Shown: one piece after another, positions 1 to 8,211 of the stretch
Layout of the letters: every line of letters starts with the position of its first letter
How positions within the stretch are numbered: position 1 is the first letter of the stretch
Assembly: GCA_900472785.1 (NCBI GenBank)
Contig: UCJH01000004.1
Coordinates: 47,312 to 111,311 of the forward strand
From: Hyphomicrobiales bacterium
GTDB taxonomy: Bacteria; Pseudomonadota; Alphaproteobacteria; Rhizobiales; Rhizobiaceae
Direction: 5' to 3'
DNA: 64,000 nt
Position numbers and translations under genes: made by a program
The notes under the pieces: generated by a model
The model's input: the letters and a program-made list of their open reading frames with translations, nothing else
Database searches by the model: none
Told to the model about the DNA's origin: nothing

Positions 1-12
1 ACCTGAGGGAGC

Positions 13-1044
13 CTAGCAAACGGCTTCAAGTGCATTGTCCCCATACACTTCAGCGATCTCATCCATGAGCGTGTTGCGAGACAGGCCATAGGACTGGAGG
101 ATGTTCGCGGCCACGTCGGGGTACGCCTTCACGAGGTCCTCCATCGACCCTGAAGAACGTCGATCCGGGAATGCCGTGTAGTTCTTCGGGTCGTCCCATG
201 GGTCATCAAAGTCCCAGTTCCGGTGACCGTTAAAGCCGCCCCGAAAGTAACTCTTGTATCCCGCATATTCCACCACGGAGGGGTCACGAGCGATGACGAT
301 CTGGGTGAGGTCCAGGTTGACCATCGCGTTTCGCAGGGTGATCAGGAATGGGACGTGCTGGCTTTCGTTGCGCGTGTGCTGGTTATGGTATCCCACGGAG
401 ATATTGGTGCATTCCGGCACGAGATGCGCGTATTCGTTGGTGTCGGTATAGGACCCCGTGTCGTCCGCCTTGAACCCCGACTTGATCCCCAGGGCAGTAT
501 CGATAGCCGCGCCGAAGCTAGCCGCAAAGCGCTCCGATGCCGTTCGTCCGTACATCTGATGCGTGATGACGCTGTCATAACCCATGCGGTCGAAGGCAAC
601 AGCCGCATCGATGTTCGCGAAGAACTCGGGGTTCCCCTTGGCGAGGTCGCGGGACCCGATACAGCCGCTCTCCTCCGCGTGGTGGATCACGTAGACCCCA
701 GGCACGTTCGCCTTGATCATCTCCGTCATGAGCCAGATGCCAGCGGTATCGTCGGCCCCCAGGCAACTCGATGTCAACTTAGCGGACTTCGACAGGCGCA
801 GCATTTCGCCATCATAGGTCAGCGTCTGGATGCCTTCCTTGCCGTGCACGGTATCGACATGCGAGGACCAGAGGATGCGCGGGTCATCGCCAACGGTAAG
901 CACTAGGTTTTGGAAGGGATCACGGGTGAAACCCAGGGGTGTCAGGAAGCGCTCGATGAACGCGGCCTCCGTAGGTGTCCCTGAGGGGCGCATGTAGGAG
1001 AACATGGCGAGGATGGTTTTTTCGTCTTGAGACAGCTTAGCCAC
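13..1044 (-). CDS. M20/M42-type metallopeptidase
   Basis: Predicted zinc-dependent peptidase of 343 aa. Metal and catalytic motifs are visible: HVD at residues 62-64, GADD at 96-99, a Glu pair in HHAEESG at 121-127, and a late HNQHT motif near residue 220 in the place of the last metal-binding His. This is the M20/peptidase T type of architecture. The start is GTG, preceded by AAGGAACC. The gene lies last in the visible early block, after the 601-aa gene. Its substrate is unknown. A T7-like phage does not need such an enzyme for replication, so it is probably an accessory early function acting on host peptides. The family call is firm and the role is not known. Confidence 0.8.
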   Translation of the reverse strand: MAKLSQDEKTILAMFSYMRPSGTPTEAAFIERFLTPLGFTRDPFQNLVLTVGDDPRILWSSHVDTVHGKEGIQTLTYDGEMLRLSKSAKLTSSCLGADDTAGIWLMTEMIKANVPGVYVIHHAEESGCIGSRDLAKGNPEFFANIDAAVAFDRMGYDSVITHQMYGRTASERFAASFGAAIDTALGIKSGFKADDTGSYTDTNEYAHLVPECTNISVGYHNQHTRNESQHVPFLITLRNAMVNLDLTQIVIARDPSVVEYAGYKSYFRGGFNGHRNWDFDDPWDDPKNYTAFPDRRSSGSMEDLVKAYPDVAANILQSYGLSRNTLMDEIAEVYGDNALEAVC

Positions 1045-1099
1045 GGTATAGGTTCCTTATGATTATGTGGGCTGCTGGAAAGGGTGAAAGAGGCAGCGG

Positions 1100-2905
1100 T
1101 TAAGCCGCCTCGATCTCGTCAAAACTCGCGACATCTTCGTTATCGGAGACATCAAGGCCAGCGAAAACGCGGTAGTCGTGGTCAGTTTCGTCAATCAGAT
1201 GGTCAGCGACGACCTTGCCGTTGTCGAGAACGGTGGTCTCGTCGTCCGGGTAGTTCTCGCCGGAGAACTCACAGGTTGCCCCGTATCGGTCGAAAGCCGT
1301 CCGGCTATATGCCTCGCCATCGTACATAACCACCCGTGGTTCATAGTTGTCCGTATAGAGTTCGTCGGTATAGGCGCAGCGATACCATTGTTCCGTATAG
1401 CGTTCCCGAGAGACGACGGCATCCGAGATGTAGGCTTCGCCGTCGTTCGCCACAGTCATGCGATCCCGGTGGAAGTGCCCATCCGTGATGATGCACGACC
1501 CGAAGTAATCGTCATAAGAGTCCTGGCAGATGTAGCCCCAGCCATCAACGTAGATCATGTCGTCTTCGTCGTGACCGGTCGATCCGCTGTAACCACAGGT
1601 TCTCCCGCGTCCCTTCGTGAGCCCTTCGGTTTCCCGGCACGGTATAGGACGGTTGCCGTCACCATCGTCAATGATAAGGTATTCCCCATCATCGCAGACG
1701 TATCCGCCGACATCGAGGTACGGAGCCACGAAGGCATTGCCATGCGGGATGCGCTGCATACGGGCACCGAAGAACGCTTCCTCGCTAGCGCGTTTGTAAC
1801 CAGCCGCCTCAAGGGCACCTTCAAGCCGACGATAGTCCCCGTAGAACTTCGGGTAATAGATCATCTTGTCCGGCCACACGAGGCACCGCGCATCGGCGCA
1901 GTCAAGGTCCCCGATGTACGCCTGGGCGAGGTCAGGACCGGCATAGGCACGAGCCGGATGTTCCGAGCCCTCATAGCCGTCCGTACCGAAGTGCATGCAC
2001 GAGCCGTTGTGCTTGCCCTTATACAATTGTTCGATCTCATCGGCGTCAGCGGTGACCGAGAGTTTCGGCGGGGTCGCCATAGCGCTCCACTTGACCGCCA
2101 TGTTGTTGATCTCTTCGCCGCTGAGCACGTCGCTGAAGAACTTCGTGAGGTACTTCCCCGGCTTGATAGGGGTGCGGATGTTCCGTGCACGTTTCTCAGG
2201 GGACTGGAAGTACATCAGGAGCCCAGGGTGCTTGTTGGACGGCGCTGGCATGTGCTCGACCCAACGGAGGAAGTTGTCCTTCCACCAGTCAAAGTCCTTC
2301 CAGGGGTTCCCGCTGCTATATGTGTAGAGAGAGAAGTTGCCGGGGTGATCCGAGTCTGAAGGGCTTTCACCATAGCCCTGGGAAACAGGGTGCAAGATCA
2401 GATGAACCACGGAGGTCGCATGGTACACGTTCCGGCGCACATCATTGTGCAAGTTATACGCCGCGCCGGTATCAAACCCCGCGCCCGGATTGTTCCGGTA
2501 TAGGTATCCCATGGTGCCATAGGACCGGAACGCACCTGAGGGTGCCCCCGAGACATCCGTGACCGTCACCCGGTCACAATCATCGAACATATACTTGATG
2601 CCCTCGGGCAACGGCGGACGAACATGGATATCTGCGGACGCGGCTGCGGGTTCCGTGGCGAGGACGGGCGTTACTTCGGTCATGACGGGTGATCCTTGGT
2701 TGGATGTTGGGATTTCGGTGAAGGCTCGGCCGTAGAAGTCCTGAAAGGACCAGCGGCCACTGACGGTGACCCGAGGTGGGGCAGCTTCGATGTCATCGAG
2801 CACGAGGACGTTTGCGGATCGGCCATAAAGGACGAGGTCCTGCATCACCCGACGCTCAAGTTGGCTGTAGTCGATGAAGGGAATTAACTGCGATAACGTA
2901 GGCAT
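1100..2905 (-). CDS. Unknown 601-aa early protein with Cys-containing repeats
   Basis: I do not recognise the function. The N-terminal 110 residues look like a linker. The middle (about 180-400) is rich in Trp and Tyr and contains a conserved-looking block, HPARAYAGPDLAQAY. The last 200 residues hold at least three diverged repeat units of about 35 residues, near 437-471, 505-540 and 545-573. Each starts with Cys-x-(Tyr/Phe)-(Ser/Thr), then has an acidic stretch and an Asp-Gly turn, suggesting small metal-binding knuckles. The start ATG overlaps the stop of the 59-aa gene (TAATG), so the two are translationally coupled. An operator-like palindrome (2888..2901) lies over the first codons. Confidence 0.75.
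   Translation of the reverse strand: MPTLSQLIPFIDYSQLERRVMQDLVLYGRSANVLVLDDIEAAPPRVTVSGRWSFQDFYGRAFTEIPTSNQGSPVMTEVTPVLATEPAAASADIHVRPPLPEGIKYMFDDCDRVTVTDVSGAPSGAFRSYGTMGYLYRNNPGAGFDTGAAYNLHNDVRRNVYHATSVVHLILHPVSQGYGESPSDSDHPGNFSLYTYSSGNPWKDFDWWKDNFLRWVEHMPAPSNKHPGLLMYFQSPEKRARNIRTPIKPGKYLTKFFSDVLSGEEINNMAVKWSAMATPPKLSVTADADEIEQLYKGKHNGSCMHFGTDGYEGSEHPARAYAGPDLAQAYIGDLDCADARCLVWPDKMIYYPKFYGDYRRLEGALEAAGYKRASEEAFFGARMQRIPHGNAFVAPYLDVGGYVCDDGEYLIIDDGDGNRPIPCRETEGLTKGRGRTCGYSGSTGHDEDDMIYVDGWGYICQDSYDDYFGSCIITDGHFHRDRMTVANDGEAYISDAVVSRERYTEQWYRCAYTDELYTDNYEPRVVMYDGEAYSRTAFDRYGATCEFSGENYPDDETTVLDNGKVVADHLIDETDHDYRVFAGLDVSDNEDVASFDEIEAA
1135..1148. promoter_or_regulatory. Operator-like palindrome inside coding region
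   Basis: CTTCGTTATCGGAG matches the CTNCGWTAWCGNAG consensus at every position. It lies in the 3' end of the 601-aa gene. TTGATG stands upstream on the minus strand, but there is no convincing -10. It may be a stoperator-like site or a chance match. Confidence 0.4.
2888..2901. promoter_or_regulatory. Operator-like palindrome over gene start
   Basis: CTGCGATAACGTAG, a member of the 14-bp family, covers the first codons of the 601-aa gene. The surrounding block (TAACGTAGGCATTAGGACAA) is repeated in variant form at 3103..3120, so site and flank appear to have been duplicated together. Confidence 0.55.
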
Positions 2906-3084
2906 TAGGACAAACCACAGGCTTTGAGGAAACGGTTCACGTCGAACCGGGGATTGAGGGCCAGCAGTTCCCCTGCAAGGTCCTCCGCGAGGTCACTCAG
3001 GATGTCGTGCTCATCCTTGTCGAGTTTCATCATCACCTGTCGCTTGAACGCGGCGGCGATCAGTTCATAGTCCTTACGGGTCAT
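2905..3084 (-). CDS. Small early protein, 59 aa
   Basis: The reading frame is open upstream, but I chose ATG at 3084 because GGAGG lies 8 nt before it. The product, starting MTRKDYELIAAAFK, is mostly helical and charged, with no membrane segment and no recognised domain. It is coupled to the next gene by a TAATG overlap. The Shine-Dalgarno sequence is formed by the right arm of an operator-like palindrome (3097..3110). The size and early position fit a host-takeover peptide, but nothing in the sequence shows a function. Confidence 0.65.
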   Translation of the reverse strand: MTRKDYELIAAAFKRQVMMKLDKDEHDILSDLAEDLAGELLALNPRFDVNRFLKACGLS

Positions 3085-3096
3085 GGTATAGGTTAC

Positions 3097-3110
3097 CTCC
3101 GTTAACGTTG
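3097..3110. promoter_or_regulatory. Operator-like palindrome overlapping an RBS
   Basis: CTCCGTTAACGTTG on the plus strand. On the minus strand its right arm supplies GGAGG, the ribosome-binding site of the 59-aa gene. A bound repressor, or an RNA hairpin formed by the palindrome, could therefore affect both transcription and translation. Confidence 0.55.
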
Positions 3111-3113
3111 GTA

Positions 3114-3203
3114 TTAGGACAAGGCTATGCTGGCGAGGACGCCGAGACCGACGATCCCGAACGTGGCGCAGAGCATGATGAGGCTTTCCGCGAGGGCATC
3201 CAT
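3114..3203 (-). CDS. 29-aa membrane peptide
   Basis: A short ORF, ATG to TAA, starting MDALAESLIMLCATFG and continuing with a Gly/Val/Leu/Ala-rich hydrophobic stretch that can form one membrane helix. CTGGAGATAACCC before the ATG contains a good GGAG Shine-Dalgarno. It is the first gene downstream of the two sigma70-type promoters. The stop context (TTGTCCTAAT) is the same as at the end of the 59-aa gene. The function is unknown. Confidence 0.5.
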   Translation of the reverse strand: MDALAESLIMLCATFGIVGLGVLASIALS

Positions 3204-3229
3204 GGGTTATCTCCAGGGTTGATTGCATT

Positions 3230-3765
3230 AATGAGCGACACCATGAGAGGTGCCGCCTTTAAAACAATCCAGCGTTGGGCATGCTTTAGCCTCACGGAAC
3301 GCTGTAGTTCCGACCGCTTATCAGGTCAGCGCGGCAAAGACCTGTTGCCCTATAGACAACCAAGAGGGAGACTATTGGCATTCGCGCCCCTCTTCCCCTC
3401 CTCACTATTCGTTCGTTATGATCACTCGCTATTCCAGCGCATTCACCGGGTTTACTCACAGAGCCTTCGGACTACCCAGCACGTCGCCAAACGACGCACC
3501 TCGGCTTACTAGCTGACAAGGTTTGGACCCCTTGCCCCGTACTCTGTTTTTGACCCGCTTCAGCTACGCCGTACTTGTTTGAGCGGTAACGATCGGTCGA
3601 TAGACATTTCAGGACGGTCTATCAGCGGCTGGATTGAGGGGCACACGGTTATCCCGTTATCCTTGCAGACATGCCAACAATCCTATTCGGTTTTCAAAGA
3701 ACACTCAGGGCTTCCACCTGGGACCGCTTTGGACTGTTAGGCCGCCCGCCGCTCTGTTTGTGTCT
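3230..3765 (-). ncRNA. Candidate structured leader or non-coding RNA
   Basis: Downstream of the promoter at 3768..3796 about 560 nt are transcribed before the first plausible start codon. On the minus strand the stretch folds into many short stems: GATAGAC with GTCTATC, CAAGG with CCTTG, GCGTCG with CGACGT, CGGAAC with GTTCCG, and GCGGCACC with GGTGTCGC just before the 29-aa ORF. Coding potential is poor. It could be a large phage RNA, an RNase III-processed early leader, or the terminal repeat. I could not match it to a named RNA family. Confidence 0.35.
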
Positions 3766-3767
3766 TA

Positions 3768-3796
3768 AATCTAGTTGTCTTCGTTATCGTAGTCAA
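3768..3796 (-). promoter_or_regulatory. Sigma70-type early promoter with operator in spacer (copy 1)
   Basis: The -35 is TTGACT (3796..3791), the spacer 17 bp, and the -10 TAGATT (3773..3768), reading leftward into the early genes. The 14-bp palindrome CTTCGTTATCGTAG (3779..3792, plus strand) fills the spacer and overlaps the -35, so a repressor bound there would exclude host RNA polymerase. It corresponds in position to the T7 A promoters. Confidence 0.75.
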
Positions 3797-4023
3797 TCCC
3801 CTTTTTGAAGATAATTCGAAGGTGTTTGTTCCTGCCGCATTTTCCAGCATATCTATCCTGTTAGCCGTAGCAAGTCGGATGTTAGAGACCCAGTGAACCG
3901 GTGGATACCTTGAGGTATCAAGACAAGGGATAAGACAGCGATGTCGAAGAACTCAGGAACCCCGACGCGCTGTAAGTGCGCTGGAGGAGCCCTGCCCGGT
4001 CGCCTTTCGATGACCGTGACTAA

Positions 4024-4052
4024 AATCTAGTTGTCTTCGTTATCGAAGTCAA
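4024..4052 (-). promoter_or_regulatory. Sigma70-type early promoter with operator in spacer (copy 2)
   Basis: TTGACT (4052..4047), a 17-bp spacer and TAGATT (4029..4024), with the palindrome CTTCGTTATCGAAG at 4035..4048. It is nearly identical to the downstream copy. Tandem early promoters are the T7 arrangement; the embedded operator is not part of T7. Confidence 0.75.
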
Positions 4053-4512
4053 TGGGGTATTTGGAGATATCTTGAGGCGAGGTGTCGTCGGTATAGGAAC
4101 CCAGAGAACCCGCGCATTACGCCCGTGCTATATATGCAAGGGTCGATGGATCACCGATTGTTACCGATTGTGTAACCGTGTGTAACATAACGTGATCACT
4201 CTGTTGCCGTTGGAGGGATCACTTGAGGTGCACCCTAGGTTTACCCTAGGTGGAAAAATGTGGGAGGGCACACGTAAGCGAATAGGTGCTGACAGCGTGA
4301 ACCCTGAGAACCCCATGGTTTACCCCTGCCCTGCTACCTTTACAGATGCTACATCTAGCAGCACACTCAATGATATCAATGGGTTAACTGAGACTGTGCC
4401 GCTCGATCGTGCCGTATAGGGCACTTTGGGACGCTCTGGCGGGGTGGCACGGGGGGATCGTGAGCGTAGGGGTATATACGTATGGGGATGGAGATTTTTT
4501 ACAAAAAGGTCG

Positions 4513-4651
4513 CTGGGTGTCCCTCAAGGGAAACCCGATGTGCTCCACAGGACTCACAGGAGGCCGTACAGAGCGATGGAGGAGTAGTCGGCTAGGGTGG
4601 TGGCCGGGAGACCTCTGAGACTCTCCTGGGGCTCCCCTGAGGGACACCCAG
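4513..4651. repeat. Inverted repeat downstream of terminase
   Basis: CTGGGTGTCCCTCA at 4513..4526 and its reverse complement at 4638..4651, about 110 bp apart. A further partial copy (CAGGTGTCCCTCGGGG) is near 4721. It may be an end-processing or packaging signal or a long-range RNA stem; no function is shown. Confidence 0.5.
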
Positions 4652-4869
4652 GGAGCTACATCAAACCAAGCTGAGGGGAGAGACCCTGAAGGACACTCAA
4701 AGGGAACTTACAGTTCACTCCAGGTGTCCCTCGGGGTTATCTCTTAGGTATAATACTACTGGTCAATAACCTATAATAAACCTAGGATGTCTCTAGGTTA
4801 ACTCTAAGTTAGATAGGGTAGCAAAAGAAGAAGGAGAAGTCAATATACCTTGTCTTCACTTTCCTTGTC

Positions 4870-6597
4870 TTAGATGAGGCCATTCTTGCCTCCCCAAGTT
4901 ACTCTATGTGTACCGAACACCTTGTTTAGGGGGCTCAGGTGCAGCTTGGCAACCTCGGCCCTCATGGCCTCCTCGTGGACCTGGGAGGCTGTCTTTCGAG
5001 CGTCTTGGTTCATCAGCTCCACGAAGTGTCCCACGAGCATCGCTAGGGCGTCCACACGGTCGTCGTGACGCAGGGCGTCCTTCATCCGGCAGATGTGTGT
5101 CATCTGGTGGAAGAGGCTCTTGTGCGACCGCATGAGGCCCTCGTAGACCTGGATGGTGTTGTGGTCCTCTTCTACTACGGAGGGATCGACAATCAGGCGG
5201 TGCTGAGAGATGACCGGTTCCAGGATGTCCAGGATGCGCATCTCTTTCATCGTGTTGGAACGAACCTCCACGATCTCAGCGTACACCCCTGCCCTTAGGA
5301 GAACCGGTTCGAGCAGCTTGCCGAACATGCCGTCACCGAAGTTGCTCTCGATGACAATCGTCTGGACCTTGTGGACCTTGGCGATCCGCACGAGTTCATC
5401 GAGTGTCTCGGGGTCGTAACCGCCCTGGAGACCACCTGCCTTGGGGACCCAGATGTTCGACGCCAGCATGTAGCCGACAGCGTACCCGGTCTCGTCCTTG
5501 CCTCGGCCCGAGGGGTCGATGGACATGACGCGGTGCTGGTAGTCTTCCCACTGGGCAGAGTGTCCGGCAGCGGAGAAGTATTTGTCCCCGGCCATCCCGT
5601 AGAGCGGGAGGTCCTTGAGGTGCCTGTCGGGGTTCGGGAGCCAATGGACATCGTAGGGTGCCTTCTGAGGGGGCACCGGCATGATGATCAGGTTCTTGAG
5701 CTTCAGCGGATAGCGCTCCTCGTCGGAGAGCTTGGTGTTCAACATGAACTGCAACTGGTAGCCAGCGGCACCGTACTCCGAGCGTCGGTCGATCAGCTCG
5801 TCCAAGTCGAAGCGCTCGGGGTCCACGGCGTGACCGTAGTGACCCTTGAGGAACATCGCCTCCACCATCGGGGCAAGATCATCCCCGTAGCCTGGGCGTT
5901 CCTCCTGGGTGGGCACCTGGGAGGGCCAGATGCGCTTGGTGAACGTCTCGGGCAGCTTGTTGTAGATGCTGTCCTCGGTCTGCGGGGTTCCCAGGTAGAT
6001 GATCCGGGCGTGGTCCAGCGGCTTCAGGATAGCCGAGTATTCTTTGGTCTTCTCGATCAACTGGTCACGAGCTGCGACCGTCTGGGAGTTGTTCCACACC
6101 TCCACGTCGTCAGAGACGATGATGTCAGCACGGCCACCAGTGAGCTGGCTGTCGATACCCTTGGCGAACACCGAGGGTGTCTGGTCGGGCTCTGCGGGTC
6201 CTACGTCGAACTCGACGCGGGAAGATCGCTGTGCCGGACGGGGCTTCAGGTGGTGAAGCTCGGGGATCAGATTGATCAACTGCATCGTGAACGTGACGAA
6301 GTTGTCGGCACGGTTCTTGGAGGCCGAGACCACCATGATCTTGAGTTGCGGGTTGCAGTAAAGACACCAGAGCACGAAGGCTGAGGTCACGAAGGACTTC
6401 CCGATCCCTCGGAAAGCCTCGATGCAAATCTTGTTGGGGCCGGTCTGGAGGAACCGGGCGATGTCATACTGGGCGGCTGTCGGGTCTGGGAGGTTGATGT
6501 ACTTCCAGACGAGCCACATGAACTTGCGGAAATCCGCACGTAGCGGATCGGCCTCGACACCAGCGGTGGAGGACTTCAGGGCTTCCTTGTAGGTCAA
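4870..6597 (-). CDS. Terminase large subunit (DNA maturase B)
   Basis: Packaging motor ATPase and nuclease, clearly related to T7 gp19 along its length (575 aa). Walker A is AFRGIGKS at 61-68. Walker B, ADIIVSDD, ends at the Asp pair 163-164. The coupling segment IYLGTPQTED and the nuclease Asp motif IDPSGRGKDETG follow, then ESNFGDGMFG and the late DDRVDALA. The predicted start is TTG with no clear Shine-Dalgarno; the next in-frame ATG, at residue 27, would cut into the conserved N-terminus. It works with the small subunit at 8347..8580. Confidence 0.96.
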   Translation of the reverse strand: MTYKEALKSSTAGVEADPLRADFRKFMWLVWKYINLPDPTAAQYDIARFLQTGPNKICIEAFRGIGKSFVTSAFVLWCLYCNPQLKIMVVSASKNRADNFVTFTMQLINLIPELHHLKPRPAQRSSRVEFDVGPAEPDQTPSVFAKGIDSQLTGGRADIIVSDDVEVWNNSQTVAARDQLIEKTKEYSAILKPLDHARIIYLGTPQTEDSIYNKLPETFTKRIWPSQVPTQEERPGYGDDLAPMVEAMFLKGHYGHAVDPERFDLDELIDRRSEYGAAGYQLQFMLNTKLSDEERYPLKLKNLIIMPVPPQKAPYDVHWLPNPDRHLKDLPLYGMAGDKYFSAAGHSAQWEDYQHRVMSIDPSGRGKDETGYAVGYMLASNIWVPKAGGLQGGYDPETLDELVRIAKVHKVQTIVIESNFGDGMFGKLLEPVLLRAGVYAEIVEVRSNTMKEMRILDILEPVISQHRLIVDPSVVEEDHNTIQVYEGLMRSHKSLFHQMTHICRMKDALRHDDRVDALAMLVGHFVELMNQDARKTASQVHEEAMRAEVAKLHLSPLNKVFGTHRVTWGGKNGLI

Positions 6598-6621
6598 AGG
6601 GTTGCTCGGGGGAGAAGAGGG

Positions 6622-6648
6622 CCCGAGGGAACAAGAGCCCCCCTCGGG
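6622..6648 (-). terminator. Hairpin upstream of terminase
   Basis: Perfect 8-bp stem, CCCGAGGG with CCCTCGGG, in the 61-bp gap between the 80-aa gene and the large terminase. A pyrimidine-rich tract follows but no T-run, so it may be a weak terminator or an mRNA-processing hairpin. Confidence 0.4.
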
Positions 6649-6658
6649 TGGTCGTATG

Positions 6659-6901
6659 TTAGTCGTCCAGGGCGACCGGGCTCACGGAGACCTTAGCGGT
6701 GCCCGTCAGGGTGGCCGTCAGGGTGCACTCGGGGAGAGCCAGGAAGGTGTACCCAGAGGCCGACTTGGTCAGCTCAGTCAGCGGAGTAGCCGTGAGGCCC
6801 TCCGTGCTGATGGACACCGCGAGGGCACCCGTGGGGATGTCGTACTGGACGAAGTAGTAGCCGCGCTTGATGCGCTTCGGCGTGGCGGTTGCAAGGAGCA
6901 T
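6659..6901 (-). CDS. Small beta-rich protein, 80 aa
   Basis: No family recognised. After a short basic start (KRIKRG) the sequence alternates Thr, Val, Ser and Leu in a beta-strand pattern, as in small virion decoration or tail-accessory proteins. It lies between the SGNH hydrolase and the large terminase, within the late operon, with AGAAAGAG before the ATG. There is no signal peptide and no cysteine. A structural or receptor-related role is only a guess from position. Confidence 0.65.
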   Translation of the reverse strand: MLLATATPKRIKRGYYFVQYDIPTGALAVSISTEGLTATPLTELTKSASGYTFLALPECTLTATLTGTAKVSVSPVALDD

Positions 6902-6949
6902 GGTGCTCTCTTTCTATTAGGGAGGACTGGCAGGGCCAGTGGCAGGAGA

Positions 6950-8209
6950 TCAGAGGCCGACGATGGCTCTGGCCGAGGGCAGCGCGGCAGCGCCAATCAC
7001 AACGTATCCAGGGGCATTCGGGTGGGCTTGGTCCGTGGTCATTCCGAGCGCGTACTGACGCTGGCCGTCCCCGTCGATAACACCGTAAACCGAAGCGAAT
7101 GCCGGGGCGTAGTTGATGCCGTATGCTTCGACTTCCGCATTGTAGGCTTCGCGCCGGTAGTCCGACGTGACATCCTTGATCGCACTGTTGAAGCAGTACC
7201 AGTCGGTGGTCACCACCGGGATATCCAGGCTGTCCCATGCTGTGAGAGCAAGGGCGTAGCCACGCCGGTTAAGCTCAACGTCCGAAGCCAGAAGCTCCGT
7301 GTTGGCGCCAGCGGTCGGGACACCATTCCAAGAGCCTTGCGACTGATAGACGAATGTCGGCTTGATCGGCTGGTCGGTAACCCGAGCGGGTCTCGCAGAG
7401 CAGTAGTCAACTGCGCGGTTCGCGATCTGGGCCATCGACGTGCCCTGCCAACCAATGTTTGCCACCTCAACCGGAATACCGGACTCAGCCGCGAGGAGAT
7501 TGGCGACAGCTACCGGCATACCAGCGCCGAGGCGGGTGTCTCCCAGGCCCTGCATGGTGCTGTCACCATTGGCCATGATCGTGATGACGCGGCCTCGGGC
7601 CAGATACTGGACACCGATCAGGGGTGAGATCGACCCCGCTACTCCAGCCGCCCAGGCACTCTCGGAGGAACCAGTCCCCCAGGTGTCCGACCGGCGCGTG
7701 TTGAAGTAACGCCCGTCCGTGGAGGCTTCCCAGGCGGACGTGTTGTTCGAAGAGTTGCCCCTGAGGATCAGCGGGTTTGCGGCTGCGAGATTAGTGCGGA
7801 CGACCAGGAGAGGTTTCGTACCGCCGTCGTTTCGAGCGATAGACGAAAGCTGTATCCAGTCCGAAATCAGCAGCGCCACGCGGCTGGCCGCCGAGGGGGC
7901 GTTGACCGCGCCAGTGGTCGCCCCATTGAAAGTGACCGTAGCAATAGCGCCAAACGCGGGGGAAGTCCCTGTATTGGAGACAGGGTAGACGTTCGCGCCG
8001 GTGATCGAGAGGTTGGCCGCATTGAGACCAGCGTTCTGGGAAACCCCATAGATCAGGCGGACAGCATCGAAGTCAGCCTGGAGTTCCATCTTGTCACGGA
8101 AGTTCTTGACGGTGGTCGCGTCGTGCGAGACCATTTCGCCGAAGAGGATGCGTGTTGCGATGCGGCCGGGATCGGCCCGGTGCTTTCGAAGACCGATTGG
8201 TCTGGGCAT
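6950..8209 (-). CDS. SGNH/GDSL-type hydrolase, probable tail-associated deacetylase
   Basis: A 419-aa protein whose C-terminal half has the SGNH esterase blocks: GDS in MANGDSTMQ near residue 213 (catalytic Ser), NIGWQGTS as block II, and DQAHPNAPG near residue 399 (catalytic Asp-x-x-His). The Asn of block III is not obvious, although SQGSWNG is a candidate. The N-terminal half looks like a beta-rich binding domain. Such enzymes remove acetyl groups from surface polysaccharides. Its place downstream of the beta-helix tailspike and small terminase suggests a virion protein that helps the spike attack acetylated exopolysaccharide or O-antigen. Confidence 0.8.
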   Translation of the reverse strand: MPRPIGLRKHRADPGRIATRILFGEMVSHDATTVKNFRDKMELQADFDAVRLIYGVSQNAGLNAANLSITGANVYPVSNTGTSPAFGAIATVTFNGATTGAVNAPSAASRVALLISDWIQLSSIARNDGGTKPLLVVRTNLAAANPLILRGNSSNNTSAWEASTDGRYFNTRRSDTWGTGSSESAWAAGVAGSISPLIGVQYLARGRVITIMANGDSTMQGLGDTRLGAGMPVAVANLLAAESGIPVEVANIGWQGTSMAQIANRAVDYCSARPARVTDQPIKPTFVYQSQGSWNGVPTAGANTELLASDVELNRRGYALALTAWDSLDIPVVTTDWYCFNSAIKDVTSDYRREAYNAEVEAYGINYAPAFASVYGVIDGDGQRQYALGMTTDQAHPNAPGYVVIGAAALPSARAIVGL

Positions 8210-8211
8210 CG

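Larger units (their letters stand above)
3766..4052. repeat. Pair of 31-bp direct repeats carrying promoters
   Basis: Positions 3766..3796 and 4022..4052 are identical except for one or two bases, 256 bp apart. Each copy contains TTGACT, the operator palindrome and TAGATT. The DNA between them is unrelated, so only the promoter-operator unit is duplicated or conserved. Confidence 0.85.
3204..4869. other. 1.67-kb region without clear genes: presumed joined genome ends and early leader
   Basis: No convincing minus-strand ORF is present between the terminase and the early genes. The region holds two near-identical promoters with operators (3768..3796, 4024..4052), many short hairpins (3230..3765), short tandem repeats around 4150..4190 (ACCGATTGT units), a duplicated ACCCTAGGT at 4231..4251, and an inverted repeat (4513..4651). 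In T7-like phages the terminal repeats flank exactly this boundary, so the single copy left after circularisation should lie here. I cannot define its edges from sequence alone. Confidence 0.6.
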
